Positions 1 to 6,862 of a DNA stretch of 64,000 bases are shown here, in pieces. The stretch spans positions 5,828,001 through 5,892,000 of the forward strand of contig NZ_CP107989.1 in NCBI RefSeq assembly GCF_041435015.1. The letters run 5' to 3'. Source of the stretch: Streptomyces canus. GTDB lineage: Bacteria; Actinomycetota; Actinomycetes; Streptomycetales; Streptomycetaceae. Both the position numbers and the translations under genes were made by a program. The notes below the pieces were generated by a model that was not told where the DNA came from, made no database searches, and was given only the letters and a program-made list of their open reading frames with translations. Within the stretch, counting starts at the first letter, position 1. Each line of letters begins with the position of its first letter.

Positions 1-51
1 CGCGGTCCGATGTTCCGTCAAAAACCCCCGGTCAGAAGGCCTTTGCGATGA

Positions 52-1278
52 TCAGGAGGTGCTGACGGCGCTCCCCGCGACCCACTCGTTCCATGACAGG
101 TTCCAGCCGTTCAGCCCGTTGTCGGGCGCCACCGTCTTGTCGGGGGAGTTCTTCACGATCACCACGTCCCCGATCTGTGAGCTGTCGTAGAACCACTTCG
201 CCGGGGTGTTCCCCTGGCCGCCCTTCACATCCTGCAGTCCGACGCAGCCATGGCTGGTGCCCGCGCGCCCGAACGGCGGATTGCCCTTGTTGTACCAGTA
301 GTTGCCGTGGATGAAGGTGCCGGACCGGGTCAGCCGCATCGCGTCCGGGACGTCGGGGATGTCGTACGCGTTGGCGAGGGCGACCGTCCGGCTGTCCATG
401 CGGATCTTCTTGTACTTCTCGGAGATCACCATCTGCCCGTTGTACGTGGTGAACTCCGGGCTGCCCGTCGAGATCGGCACCGACTTGATGGTCCGCCCGT
501 CCCGTACGACCTTCATGGTCTGCGTGTCGGCGTCCACCGTGGACACCTGGGAGCGCCCGATGGTGAAGCTGACGGTCTTCTCCTGCACACCGGTGACGCC
601 GCCCGCGCCCTCGACCCCTTCCAGGTCGATCTTCATCGTGACCTTGGAGCCGGCCTTCCAGTACTCCTCGGGCCGGAAGTCGAGCCGCTGCGCCCCGAAC
701 CAGTGCCCGACCACCTGCTGTCCACTGCTGGACGTCACCGTGATGTGCGACTGCACGGCCTTCTTGTCGCTGATCGCCTTGTCGAAGCTGAACGACACCG
801 GCATCCCCACGCCGACCGTCGTCCCGTTGTCCGGCGTGTACGTCCCGATGAAGCTGTGCGCCTTGGAGACGGTCGTGAAGACGGACTTCGCGGCCACGGA
901 CCTGCCGTCCGAGTCCTTCGCCGTGGCGGCGATCCGGTACTTCGTGGCACGCTCCAACTGCTCCGTGGGCTTCCAGGTCTTTCCGCCCGCGGTCATCGAC
1001 CCCGGCACGTCCTGCCCCGTGCCCGCCACCGTCATCCTCACGCCGGTCAGTGTGCCGTCACTGACCTTCACGCCGGTCGAGTTGATCGACGCGCCCGTCG
1101 AACCGTTCTTGGCGGAGATGGCGATCTGCGCAGCGGAGGTCTGCGCGGGGTCCTTGCCGCCCTTGCCTTCGCTCCCGGCGTCGGAGTCGCCTCCGCACGC
1201 GGTGAGGGTGAGGGCGCCGACCATCAGGACGGCACAGGCCCCCAGTGCGCGCCGTGCTGCTATGTCCGGCGTTGTCAC
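52..1278 (-). CDS. L,D-transpeptidase lipoprotein (Ig-like + YkuD domains)
   Basis: Predicted secreted lipoprotein that makes 3-3 (L,D) cross-links in peptidoglycan. The N-terminus is a lipoprotein signal with the lipobox LTAC, so the enzyme should be anchored to the outer face of the membrane. Residues of roughly 60-250 are Ig-like beta domains and the C-terminal third is a YkuD catalytic domain; the signature SHGCVGL is visible with the catalytic cysteine near residue 345 and an upstream His in FIHGNYW. I prefer the GTG start at 1278 (VTTPDIAARR) because GGAG lies six bases upstream; an in-frame ATG at 1290 lacks a ribosome site and would add four residues. A much longer open frame continues upstream but is non-coding in character. 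It is the first gene of the window, minus strand, followed upstream by a dispersed repeat. Confidence 0.93.
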   Translation of the reverse strand: MTTPDIAARRALGACAVLMVGALTLTACGGDSDAGSEGKGGKDPAQTSAAQIAISAKNGSTGASINSTGVKVSDGTLTGVRMTVAGTGQDVPGSMTAGGKTWKPTEQLERATKYRIAATAKDSDGRSVAAKSVFTTVSKAHSFIGTYTPDNGTTVGVGMPVSFSFDKAISDKKAVQSHITVTSSSGQQVVGHWFGAQRLDFRPEEYWKAGSKVTMKIDLEGVEGAGGVTGVQEKTVSFTIGRSQVSTVDADTQTMKVVRDGRTIKSVPISTGSPEFTTYNGQMVISEKYKKIRMDSRTVALANAYDIPDVPDAMRLTRSGTFIHGNYWYNKGNPPFGRAGTSHGCVGLQDVKGGQGNTPAKWFYDSSQIGDVVIVKNSPDKTVAPDNGLNGWNLSWNEWVAGSAVSTS

Positions 1279-1442
1279 GAGATGCTCCATATTCGTGTGA
1301 TGTGCGCTGTCCGCTCCACTCGGTGAAGAAAGAGGGACTCGGTCCCTGCCCGGGTTCCCTGACAACGCGACGAATGCCATGCCGTGACAGAACCCGGACG
1401 GGATGTGGGGGTGGGCTTGATGTTGGCCGGGGTGCCTACGGG

Positions 1443-1546
1443 GGTGCCGGGTCGGGTTGTCGGGCGGGTGCGGGTCCGTTGTGGCTGGTCGCGCAGTTCC
1501 CCGCGCCCCTGAGAGTTGAGGTGACCCGTGCCACGATGGACCGTTC
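1443..1546 (+). repeat. Dispersed intergenic repeat, copy A
   Basis: This intergenic block carries the 20-mer GCGCAGTTCCCCGCGCCCCT at 1491-1510, preceded by GTGCCGGGT, GGTTGTCGGGCG and GGCTGGTC and followed by ACCCG.GCCACGA.GGACCGTTC. The same order of segments occurs in reverse orientation at 58905-59010, so the repeat is about 100 bp and not only the core 20-mer. From memory this core is a very common intergenic sequence in Streptomyces. The 289-base gap between the transpeptidase and the P1 peptidase holds nothing else I can identify. Confidence 0.75.
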
Positions 1547-1567
1547 GGGTCGCTGCAGGCATCCGCC

Positions 1568-2608
1568 TCAGCCCCCGACGGCGTGCCCCCCGTACAAGTC
1601 CTCATACGCCGGCCACACCCCACCCGCCCCCTCCACCGACTCCGCCGCCCGCACGGCCCGTACGATCGCCCGCGTCACCGCGTCCGCACCCGCGGCGAGC
1701 ACGGAGTTGAGTGCGAGGGGATCGTCGGCGTCGAGGGGTCGCGCCCCCGTGGCCAGGGTGAACACCGTGTCGCCGTCGTGCAGCAGGTGCACCGGCCGCA
1801 CGGCACGCGCGATGCCGTCGTGCGCGGTCCCGGCCACCTTCTGGGCCTGCGCCTTCGACAGTTCCGCGTCGGTGGCCACCACCGCGAGCGTGGTGTTCAG
1901 AGGCGGCGGCGCATTCTTCGACGCGGTCTCGGCGAGCCGCCGGCGCGCGGCGTCGTGCACCCGCTCCTCCGGATACCGCACCCGCCCGTCGAACAACTCC
2001 CCATACAGAACCCCCGTCTCCGGATCGGACACCGCCCCCACCGCATTGGCCACCACCAACGCCGCCACGGTGATCCCCGAGGGGAGGGCAATGCTCGCCG
2101 TCCCGACCCCGCCCTTCATCGCCCCGACCGCGGCCCCCGTCCCCGCCCCCACGCACCCCTCCGGCACCTCCGCACCGAAGGCACTCGCCGCGGCGGCCTC
2201 GACGGCGGCCCGCCCGGTCGCCGCGTCCGGCCGGGCCCGGAAGTCACCGCCGCGCCCCAGGTCGAAGACACACGCCGCTGGCACGACCGGCACCACATGC
2301 GAGGGATCCGGCCCCACCCGCACCCCCCGCCCCTGCTCCTCCAGCCAGGCCATCACCCCGGAGGCCGCGTCGAGCCCGTACGCGCTGCCCCCGGTCAGCA
2401 CGATCGCCTCGACCTTCTGCACCAGGTTGCGCGGATCGAGCGCGTCGGTCTCCTTGGTGCCGGGACCTCCACCGCGTACGTCCACCGCGGCGACGGCCCC
2501 GCCCTCCGGGGCGAGCACGACGGTGGTGCCGGTGAGCCAACCGTCGCCGGTGCGCGTCGCGTGCCCCACGCGTATCCCGGCGACATCCGTCAGAGCGTCA
2601 ACTGTCAT
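1568..2608 (-). CDS. P1 family peptidase (DmpA-like N-terminal nucleophile)
   Basis: 346-residue protein of the S58/DmpA family (L-aminopeptidase/D-esterase type), which self-cleaves to expose an N-terminal nucleophile. The start MTVDALTDVAGIRVGHAT and the glycine-rich LTGGSAYGLDAASGV block are typical. The probable processing site is within LNTTLAVVATDA near residues 238-240, where the Thr after Asn would become the catalytic N-terminus of the small subunit. Length is normal for the family. No signal peptide, so it is likely cytosolic. Substrate cannot be told from sequence; family members act on D- or beta-amino-acid peptides and esters. It is monocistronic between a repeat-bearing gap and the LtrA-like gene, both on the same strand. 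Confidence 0.93.
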   Translation of the reverse strand: MTVDALTDVAGIRVGHATRTGDGWLTGTTVVLAPEGGAVAAVDVRGGGPGTKETDALDPRNLVQKVEAIVLTGGSAYGLDAASGVMAWLEEQGRGVRVGPDPSHVVPVVPAACVFDLGRGGDFRARPDAATGRAAVEAAAASAFGAEVPEGCVGAGTGAAVGAMKGGVGTASIALPSGITVAALVVANAVGAVSDPETGVLYGELFDGRVRYPEERVHDAARRRLAETASKNAPPPLNTTLAVVATDAELSKAQAQKVAGTAHDGIARAVRPVHLLHDGDTVFTLATGARPLDADDPLALNSVLAAGADAVTRAIVRAVRAAESVEGAGGVWPAYEDLYGGHAVGG

Positions 2609-2684
2609 GGAACCAGTCTCGTCCAGCCCCGCCGCACTCCTCAGAACCGGCGGTCCGACATCCCCGCGGACCGGCCGGACGAGG

Positions 2685-3884
2685 TCACGTCGCCCGAACC
2701 GGCTCCCCGCGCGTCCGGGCCGCCATACGGGCGGTCAACGTCGTCCCGGTCACCACCGCCAGCGCCGCCACGATGCCCGCAGCCGGCACCGCCCAGTCAC
2801 CCAGGAAGGTGCAGCAGATCACCAGCAACGCCGTGACCGGCAGCACCAGTTGCTGCACGATGCCCACCTTGAAATACCGCGCGTGCAGGCCCCAGACGGT
2901 CAGCAGATAGAGGGCGGTCGGCAGGGTCACCGCGGACGACGCGGCCAGTGTCGAGATGTGGGCCTTGCCGACGGCCTGTTCCACGACCACCTCCAGGCCC
3001 GCCCCGATCGCGGCAGCCGAGGTGAACACCAGGTAGTGGCCGTATCCCCACAGGAACGCCTGCTTGCTGGAGCGCAGATGGCCATGGATGGGCACCACGA
3101 AGTAGATCCACCAGGCGGCGAAGATGATCAGCAGTCCGCCCATGGCGATCGGCAGCAGCTCGTCCAGCGCGTCGTTCTCGTCGATGCCGGCCTTCACGGC
3201 GACCGTGGCGGCGGCGATCGTCTCGCCGAGCACGATGATCGTGAACAGCCCGTACCGTTCCGCGATGTGGTGCGGATGCCACGACGTCGGATGGTCCCTC
3301 TCGGCGAAGGGCGGCACGCACATCTCCAGCACCGCCATCACCAGGAAGACCCAGGCCCGTCCGCCCTCGGGCAGCACCAGCAGCCCCAGCCAGCCGACCT
3401 GGCACAGCAGCACGCCGAACGCGTACCGCAGGGCCATCGTCCGTTCCGCGCCCTGGCTCGAACGCGCCACCCGCAGCCACTGCGTGATCAGCGCCAGCCG
3501 CATGATCACATAGCCCAGCAACACGGCCAGGAACTCGTGGTCGTCGAACGCCCGGGACACCCCGGCCGCCAGCACCAGAACACCGGCGATCTGCACCAGG
3601 GTGACGACCCGGTAGAGCGCGTCGTCGTTGTCGTACGCCGAGGCGAACCACGTGAAGTTCATCCACGCCCACCAGATGGCGAAGAAGACCATCGCGTAGT
3701 CGAGGACTCCCTCGCCGGCGTGGCCCTCGGCGATGGCGTGCACGAGGGCCACCCCCGCCTGGGCGATGGCCACGACGAAGCACAGGTCGAAGAAGAGCTC
3801 CAGCGGCGAGGCGACCCTGTGGGCCTCGTCCCGGCCACGGGCGGTGAGTCTGCGCAGTGGACTGCGCGTCGGACTGGACGTCAT
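2685..3884 (-). CDS. LtrA-like low temperature requirement membrane protein
   Basis: 399-residue polytopic membrane protein of the LtrA family. The N-terminal signature VASPLELFFDLCFVVAIAQ is present, followed by about ten hydrophobic segments. The family is named after a Listeria gene needed for growth at low temperature, but no biochemical activity is firmly established, so I assign only the family. ATG start at 3884 in a short gap shared with the divergent small gene at 3998. A conserved charged central segment, FAERDHPTSWHPHHIAERYG, is visible. Confidence 0.9.
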   Translation of the reverse strand: MTSSPTRSPLRRLTARGRDEAHRVASPLELFFDLCFVVAIAQAGVALVHAIAEGHAGEGVLDYAMVFFAIWWAWMNFTWFASAYDNDDALYRVVTLVQIAGVLVLAAGVSRAFDDHEFLAVLLGYVIMRLALITQWLRVARSSQGAERTMALRYAFGVLLCQVGWLGLLVLPEGGRAWVFLVMAVLEMCVPPFAERDHPTSWHPHHIAERYGLFTIIVLGETIAAATVAVKAGIDENDALDELLPIAMGGLLIIFAAWWIYFVVPIHGHLRSSKQAFLWGYGHYLVFTSAAAIGAGLEVVVEQAVGKAHISTLAASSAVTLPTALYLLTVWGLHARYFKVGIVQQLVLPVTALLVICCTFLGDWAVPAAGIVAALAVVTGTTLTARMAARTRGEPVRAT

Positions 3885-3985
3885 GGCCCAAGCACACCAG
3901 ATGCCGACCGGAAATTCCCTCGCGCCCGTTCACGGGGCGCCCGGGTGAGGGATCCGCGGCATACGAGCCGTCGGGACCGCTGCCG

Positions 3986-3991
3986 TACCCT
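3986..3991 (+). promoter_or_regulatory. Putative -10 box giving a leaderless mRNA for the 3998 gene
   Basis: TACCCT fits TANNNT and ends six bases before the GTG start at 3998, the spacing expected when transcription begins at the start codon. No ribosome binding site is seen ahead of the GTG. No clear -35. Confidence 0.4.
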
Positions 3992-3997
3992 GGACCA

Positions 3998-4180
3998 GTG
4001 AGCACCGCCCCCGACCCCGCGCCCTCCGAGCCGAAGCCCGCGCTGGTCTTCGACGATCCGCTGGACCAGCAGTCCCCGGACGACACCGACCGAGGCTGGG
4101 GCGACCGGCCGCGCGCCGACAGCGACGGCGCGGCCGACCTGAAGCGTTTCCTCGACGAGAAGCCGCCCCACCACCTCTGA
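3998..4180 (+). CDS. Small conserved acidic protein, function unknown
   Basis: 60-residue protein starting VSTAPDPAPSEPKPAL and ending DLKRFLDEKPPHHL. It is rich in Asp and Pro, has no membrane segment or recognisable domain, and resembles small hypothetical proteins I recall at this place in other streptomycetes. The GTG start is supported by a TACCCT box six bases upstream and by lack of coding character before it; the open frame extends upstream to 3857 but overlaps the divergent gene's promoter. It converges on mscL with a 22-base gap. Function unknown. Confidence 0.7.
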   Translation: MSTAPDPAPSEPKPALVFDDPLDQQSPDDTDRGWGDRPRADSDGAADLKRFLDEKPPHHL

Positions 4181-4202
4181 GCGAGGCGCACGGCCCGGCT
4201 CG

Positions 4203-4676
4203 CTAGCGCCCGTCGTGGCCCGAGCCCCGCTGCGCGACCAGGGCGTCGCGGATCTCCTTGAGGACCTCCAGCTCGGTCACCTCGATGACCTCGTGCGTGC
4301 CCTCCTTCGCCTTCCGCCGGGCCTCCATCCGAGCCAGGTACTTCGACATCGGCAGGACCATCAGGAAGTAGACGACGGCCGCGGTGATCACGAAGCTGAG
4401 CGTGGCGCCGAGAACGGAACCCCACCTGATCGGGATGCCGCGCAGCACGGTGCCGTCCGCCGCGACCTTGCACGGGGCCTGGAGACACGAACTGTAACTG
4501 TCGAGGTTCTTGGTGCCGATCGCTCCGACCAGCGGGTTGATGATGCCCTTCACCACCGAGTTGACGATGTTGGTGAAGGCCGCGCCGATGACCACCGCGA
4601 CAGCCAGATCGACGACGTTCCCGCGCATCAGAAAGGCCTTGAAGCCCTCCAGGACGCTCGGCTTCTTCTCGCTCAC
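4203..4676 (-). CDS. mscL: Large-conductance mechanosensitive channel MscL
   Basis: 157-residue channel that opens under membrane tension and releases solutes on hypo-osmotic shock. The N-terminal helix and first membrane segment read LEGFKAFLMRGNVVDLAVAV and contain the family's hallmark gating sequence; the second segment lies near residues 80-105. The periplasmic loop is longer than in E. coli and holds two cysteines (SSCLQAPCKV), which could form a disulfide. GTG start at 4676 with GAGG seven bases upstream. The next gene upstream, on the same strand, is a SAF-domain protein 138 bases away. Confidence 0.97.
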   Translation of the reverse strand: MSEKKPSVLEGFKAFLMRGNVVDLAVAVVIGAAFTNIVNSVVKGIINPLVGAIGTKNLDSYSSCLQAPCKVAADGTVLRGIPIRWGSVLGATLSFVITAAVVYFLMVLPMSKYLARMEARRKAKEGTHEVIEVTELEVLKEIRDALVAQRGSGHDGR

Positions 4677-4814
4677 CTAGAGGCCTCTTCTCGCACGCAC
4701 AGGTTGTGGAACAAACAGCTCCGCAACCTACGTCAACGCGAGGTGACCCTGTCCAATGGGGTCGCTCGAAGGGGGCCCTTGACAGGAACTCCCGCAACGG
4801 ACGGACTGCACTGC

Positions 4815-5351
4815 TCAACACAGCGTCACCGCCAACCGTGCCGTCGCGCTCGCGCCCGCGAGGCGTGCCGCCGTCGACCGCGGCACCGAGAGCACGACCA
4901 GTGCCCCGCCCTCGGTCACACCGTCCAGCGGCTCCGGCACCTTCGCCACCCGCGCCCCCCGCGCGACCACCCGGGCATCCCCACCCAGCGCCGACTCCTC
5001 CGCGGCGATGACGTCGACCCGATCCCCGGGGCGCAGCAGCCGGACCGTCGCACCGTCGGCGATCCGCACCGGCGCCGACACCGTCTCCACGGCACGGTGC
5101 CGGCGTACCGGCTCGGTTACCGGATGACCCCGCGCCCCGTCGTCGCCCCCCGGGCCCGCCGCCACCAACGCGGCCGCGGTGACGGCGAGGCCGAGGGCCA
5201 GGGGCCGTCCGCGGTGCCGTACGAACCGTTGTAGTTGCCGGCGCCCGCCGCGCACCCGCACCGGCGCGAAATGCGGGACCTCGCAGGTCGGGGGAGCGTC
5301 GGTACCCAGCGGGAGGGGCACGAGGGGAGAGGGAGACGGAGCGAAGGACAT
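4815..5351 (-). CDS. SAF-domain (CpaB/RcpC-like) membrane-anchored protein
   Basis: About 178 residues. A basic stretch (VRGGRRQLQRFVRHRGR) precedes one hydrophobic segment (LALGLAVTAAALVAA), then a SAF-like domain with VETVSAPVRIADGATVRLLRPGDRVDVIAAEE, as found in the pilus-assembly protein CpaB/RcpC and flagellar FlgA. Those proteins act at the cell envelope in Tad pilus or flagellar assembly, but no pilus or flagellar gene lies nearby, so its role here is open. I chose the ATG at 5351; the frame is open to 5393 but the first 14 residues show no support. It lies between mscL and mtnP on the minus strand. Confidence 0.75.
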   Translation of the reverse strand: MSFAPSPSPLVPLPLGTDAPPTCEVPHFAPVRVRGGRRQLQRFVRHRGRPLALGLAVTAAALVAAGPGGDDGARGHPVTEPVRRHRAVETVSAPVRIADGATVRLLRPGDRVDVIAAEESALGGDARVVARGARVAKVPEPLDGVTEGGALVVLSVPRSTAARLAGASATARLAVTLC

Positions 5352-5487
5352 GAGGACCACCACCAGTGACGAGACATCGGCTTGCGCTGCCACGATGAGG
5401 CTTCGCGCCGGATCCCGCCGAGGCCGGTGGACTACCGGCCGGTTGTGGAAAACTCGCTCACCCGAACGAGAACTTCCGTCCCCGCCA

Positions 5488-5551
5488 GGGAAGTTCGGAC
5501 TCAGGGAAGTTCGGGCTCAGGGAAGTTCGGGCTCAGGGAAGTTCGAACCCA
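5488..5551. repeat. Four tandem 16-bp repeats spanning the mtnP stop codon
   Basis: Four head-to-tail copies of GGGAAGTTCGGGCTCA (units start at 5488, 5504, 5520 and 5536; the first has one change and the last diverges at its end). The third unit contains the TGA stop of mtnP on the minus strand and the fourth encodes its last residues, so the array runs from inside the gene into the downstream region. Confidence 0.85.
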
Positions 5552-6366
5552 GGATTCATGCCGCCCAGCGCGTTCACGCACAGGCAGTCCCGCTCCACGT
5601 TCGGAGGCAGCGCCGCCACCGCGTCGAACAGCACGCCCCGCAGCCGGTCCACGTTCGCCGCGAACACCCGCAGCACCTCGTCGTGCGAGACGCCCTCGCC
5701 GGTCTCGGCGCCCGCGTCGAGATCGGTGACCAGGGTCAACGACGTGTAGCAGAGCTCCAGTTCACGCGCGAGCGCCGCCTCGGGGTGGCCGGTCATGCCC
5801 ACCACCGACCAGCCCTGGGCCTGGTGCCACACCGACTCGGAGCGCGTCGAGAACCGCGGCCCCTCGATCACGACGAGCGTGCCGCCGTCCACCGCCTCCC
5901 AGTCACGCCCACGGGCCGCCTTCAGCGCGGCCGCCCGCCCGACGGGGCAGTACGGGTCGGCCAGCGACACGTGCACCACGTTCGGCACACCGCCGTCCGG
6001 CAGCGGCAGCCCGTCGAAGTACGTTCCCGCCCGGGACTTCGTACGGTCGACCAGCTGGTCCGGCACGAGCAGCGTGCCCGGGCCGTACTCGGGGCGCAGC
6101 CCGCCCACGGCGCACGGGCCGAGGACCTGCCGTGCCCCCACCGACCTGAGGGCCCACAGATTGGCCCGGTAGTTGATCCGGTGCGGCGGCAGATGGTGGC
6201 CGCGCCCGTGCCGGGGCAGGAAGGCGACCCGTCGGCCGGCGACCTCGCCGAGGAAGAGGGAGTCGCTGGGCGGACCGTAGGGGGTGTCCACCTGGACCTC
6301 GGTCACGTCGTCGAGGAACGAGTAGAAGCCGGAGCCGCCGATTACGCCGATCTCTGCGTTCACCAT
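5533..6366 (-). CDS. mtnP: S-methyl-5'-thioadenosine phosphorylase
   Basis: 277-residue phosphorylase of the MTAP/PNP family. It splits 5'-methylthioadenosine (from polyamine and other AdoMet-using reactions) with phosphate into adenine and 5-methylthioribose-1-phosphate, the first salvage step. Visible marks: phosphate site IGGSGFYSF at the N-terminus, LPRHGRGHHLPPHRINYRAN, and the purine site VIEGPRFSTRSES followed by GMTGHPEAALARELE. The start at 6366 (MVNAEIG) is preferred over 6375 because a minus-strand TACTGT box sits seven bases upstream, suggesting a leaderless mRNA. The last codons and the stop are formed by a 16-bp tandem repeat. Confidence 0.94.
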   Translation of the reverse strand: MVNAEIGVIGGSGFYSFLDDVTEVQVDTPYGPPSDSLFLGEVAGRRVAFLPRHGRGHHLPPHRINYRANLWALRSVGARQVLGPCAVGGLRPEYGPGTLLVPDQLVDRTKSRAGTYFDGLPLPDGGVPNVVHVSLADPYCPVGRAAALKAARGRDWEAVDGGTLVVIEGPRFSTRSESVWHQAQGWSVVGMTGHPEAALARELELCYTSLTLVTDLDAGAETGEGVSHDEVLRVFAANVDRLRGVLFDAVAALPPNVERDCLCVNALGGMNPGFELP

Positions 6367-6373
6367 GACCAGC

Positions 6374-6379
6374 ACAGTA
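6374..6379 (-). promoter_or_regulatory. Putative -10 box of mtnP (leaderless)
   Basis: Minus-strand TACTGT ends seven bases before the ATG at 6366. Matches TANNNT with the spacing of a leaderless transcript. Confidence 0.45.
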
Positions 6380-6424
6380 TCCGGCCCCGGAAACCCGCGG
6401 CGGCCGGGCCCGGGAAACGCCGAA

Positions 6425-6452
6425 GACCCCGCCGTCGTACGACGGCAGGGTC
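6425..6452 (-). terminator. Terminator hairpin after the fmdB-like gene
   Basis: Inverted repeat GACCC.GCCGTCGT / ACGACGGC.GGGTC with one internal mismatch, 13 bases beyond the stop codon of the fmdB-like gene and ahead of the mtnP promoter. GC-rich hairpins without a U-run are usual for actinomycete terminators. Confidence 0.7.
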
Positions 6453-6465
6453 CCGGAAGTGAGAC

Positions 6466-6795
6466 CTACGCGGCGGAGCTGCTGCTGGACGAGGTGCCCG
6501 AGCTCGACGACTTCGAGTCCGAGGAGGACGAGGAAGAAGACGAGGACGACTCGGACGACGACGAGGTGGACGTCGACGGCTTCGAGGACGACGACGCCGG
6601 GGAGCTGCTCGACGAGGAGCCGCGGCTGTCGTTGCGGTAGAAGCCGGAGCCCTTGAAGACGATGCCGACCGCGGAGAACACCTTCTTGAGGCGACCCTGG
6701 CAGTTGGGGCACTCGGTCAGAGCGTCGTCGGTGAACTTCTGCACCGCCTCGAGGCCCTCGCCGCACTCGGTGCACTGGTACTGATAGGTGGGCAC
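6466..6795 (-). CDS. FmdB-family zinc-ribbon protein with poly-serine tail
   Basis: 109 residues. The first ~50 form the FmdB-type zinc ribbon: MPTYQYQCTECG, then TECPNCQGRLKKVFSAVGIVFKGSGFY, with four cysteines in two CxxC pairs. The remaining ~50 residues are almost only Ser with some Ala, Lys, Thr, Asp and Glu, a low-complexity tail. The family name comes from a putative regulator of formamidase/acetamidase, but the activity is unproven. GTG start at 6795 with AGGAGG eight bases upstream. A CIRCE-like operator lies between this ribosome site and the promoter region, so heat-shock control by HrcA is predicted. The acidic open frame on the opposite strand is a mirror of the Ser codons. Confidence 0.9.
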   Translation of the reverse strand: MPTYQYQCTECGEGLEAVQKFTDDALTECPNCQGRLKKVFSAVGIVFKGSGFYRNDSRGSSSSSSPASSSSKPSTSTSSSSESSSSSSSSSSDSKSSSSGTSSSSSSAA

Positions 6796-6805
6796 TGTCT
6801 TCCTC

Positions 6806-6832
6806 CTGGCACTCTCACTCAGTGAGTGCTAA
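6806..6832 (-). promoter_or_regulatory. CIRCE-like HrcA operator upstream of the fmdB-like gene
   Basis: Read on the gene's strand: TTAGCACTC, nine spacer bases, then GAGTGCCAG. The CIRCE consensus is TTAGCACTC-N9-GAGTGCTAA, so the left arm is perfect and the right arm matches 7 of 9 with the exact spacing. It begins 11 bases upstream of the GTG at 6795, where HrcA would block transcription or initiation. Confidence 0.75.
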
Positions 6833-6862
6833 CGATGGTCCATAGTGACGTATTCCCGGGAA

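Noticed and set aside
5488..5551. CRISPR-like array
   Set aside because: Units are directly adjacent with no spacers; it is a simple tandem repeat.
6365..6640. Plus-strand frame encoding a strongly acidic (Asp/Glu) peptide
   Set aside because: Exact mirror of the serine-rich tail of the zinc-ribbon gene; no start signal of its own.
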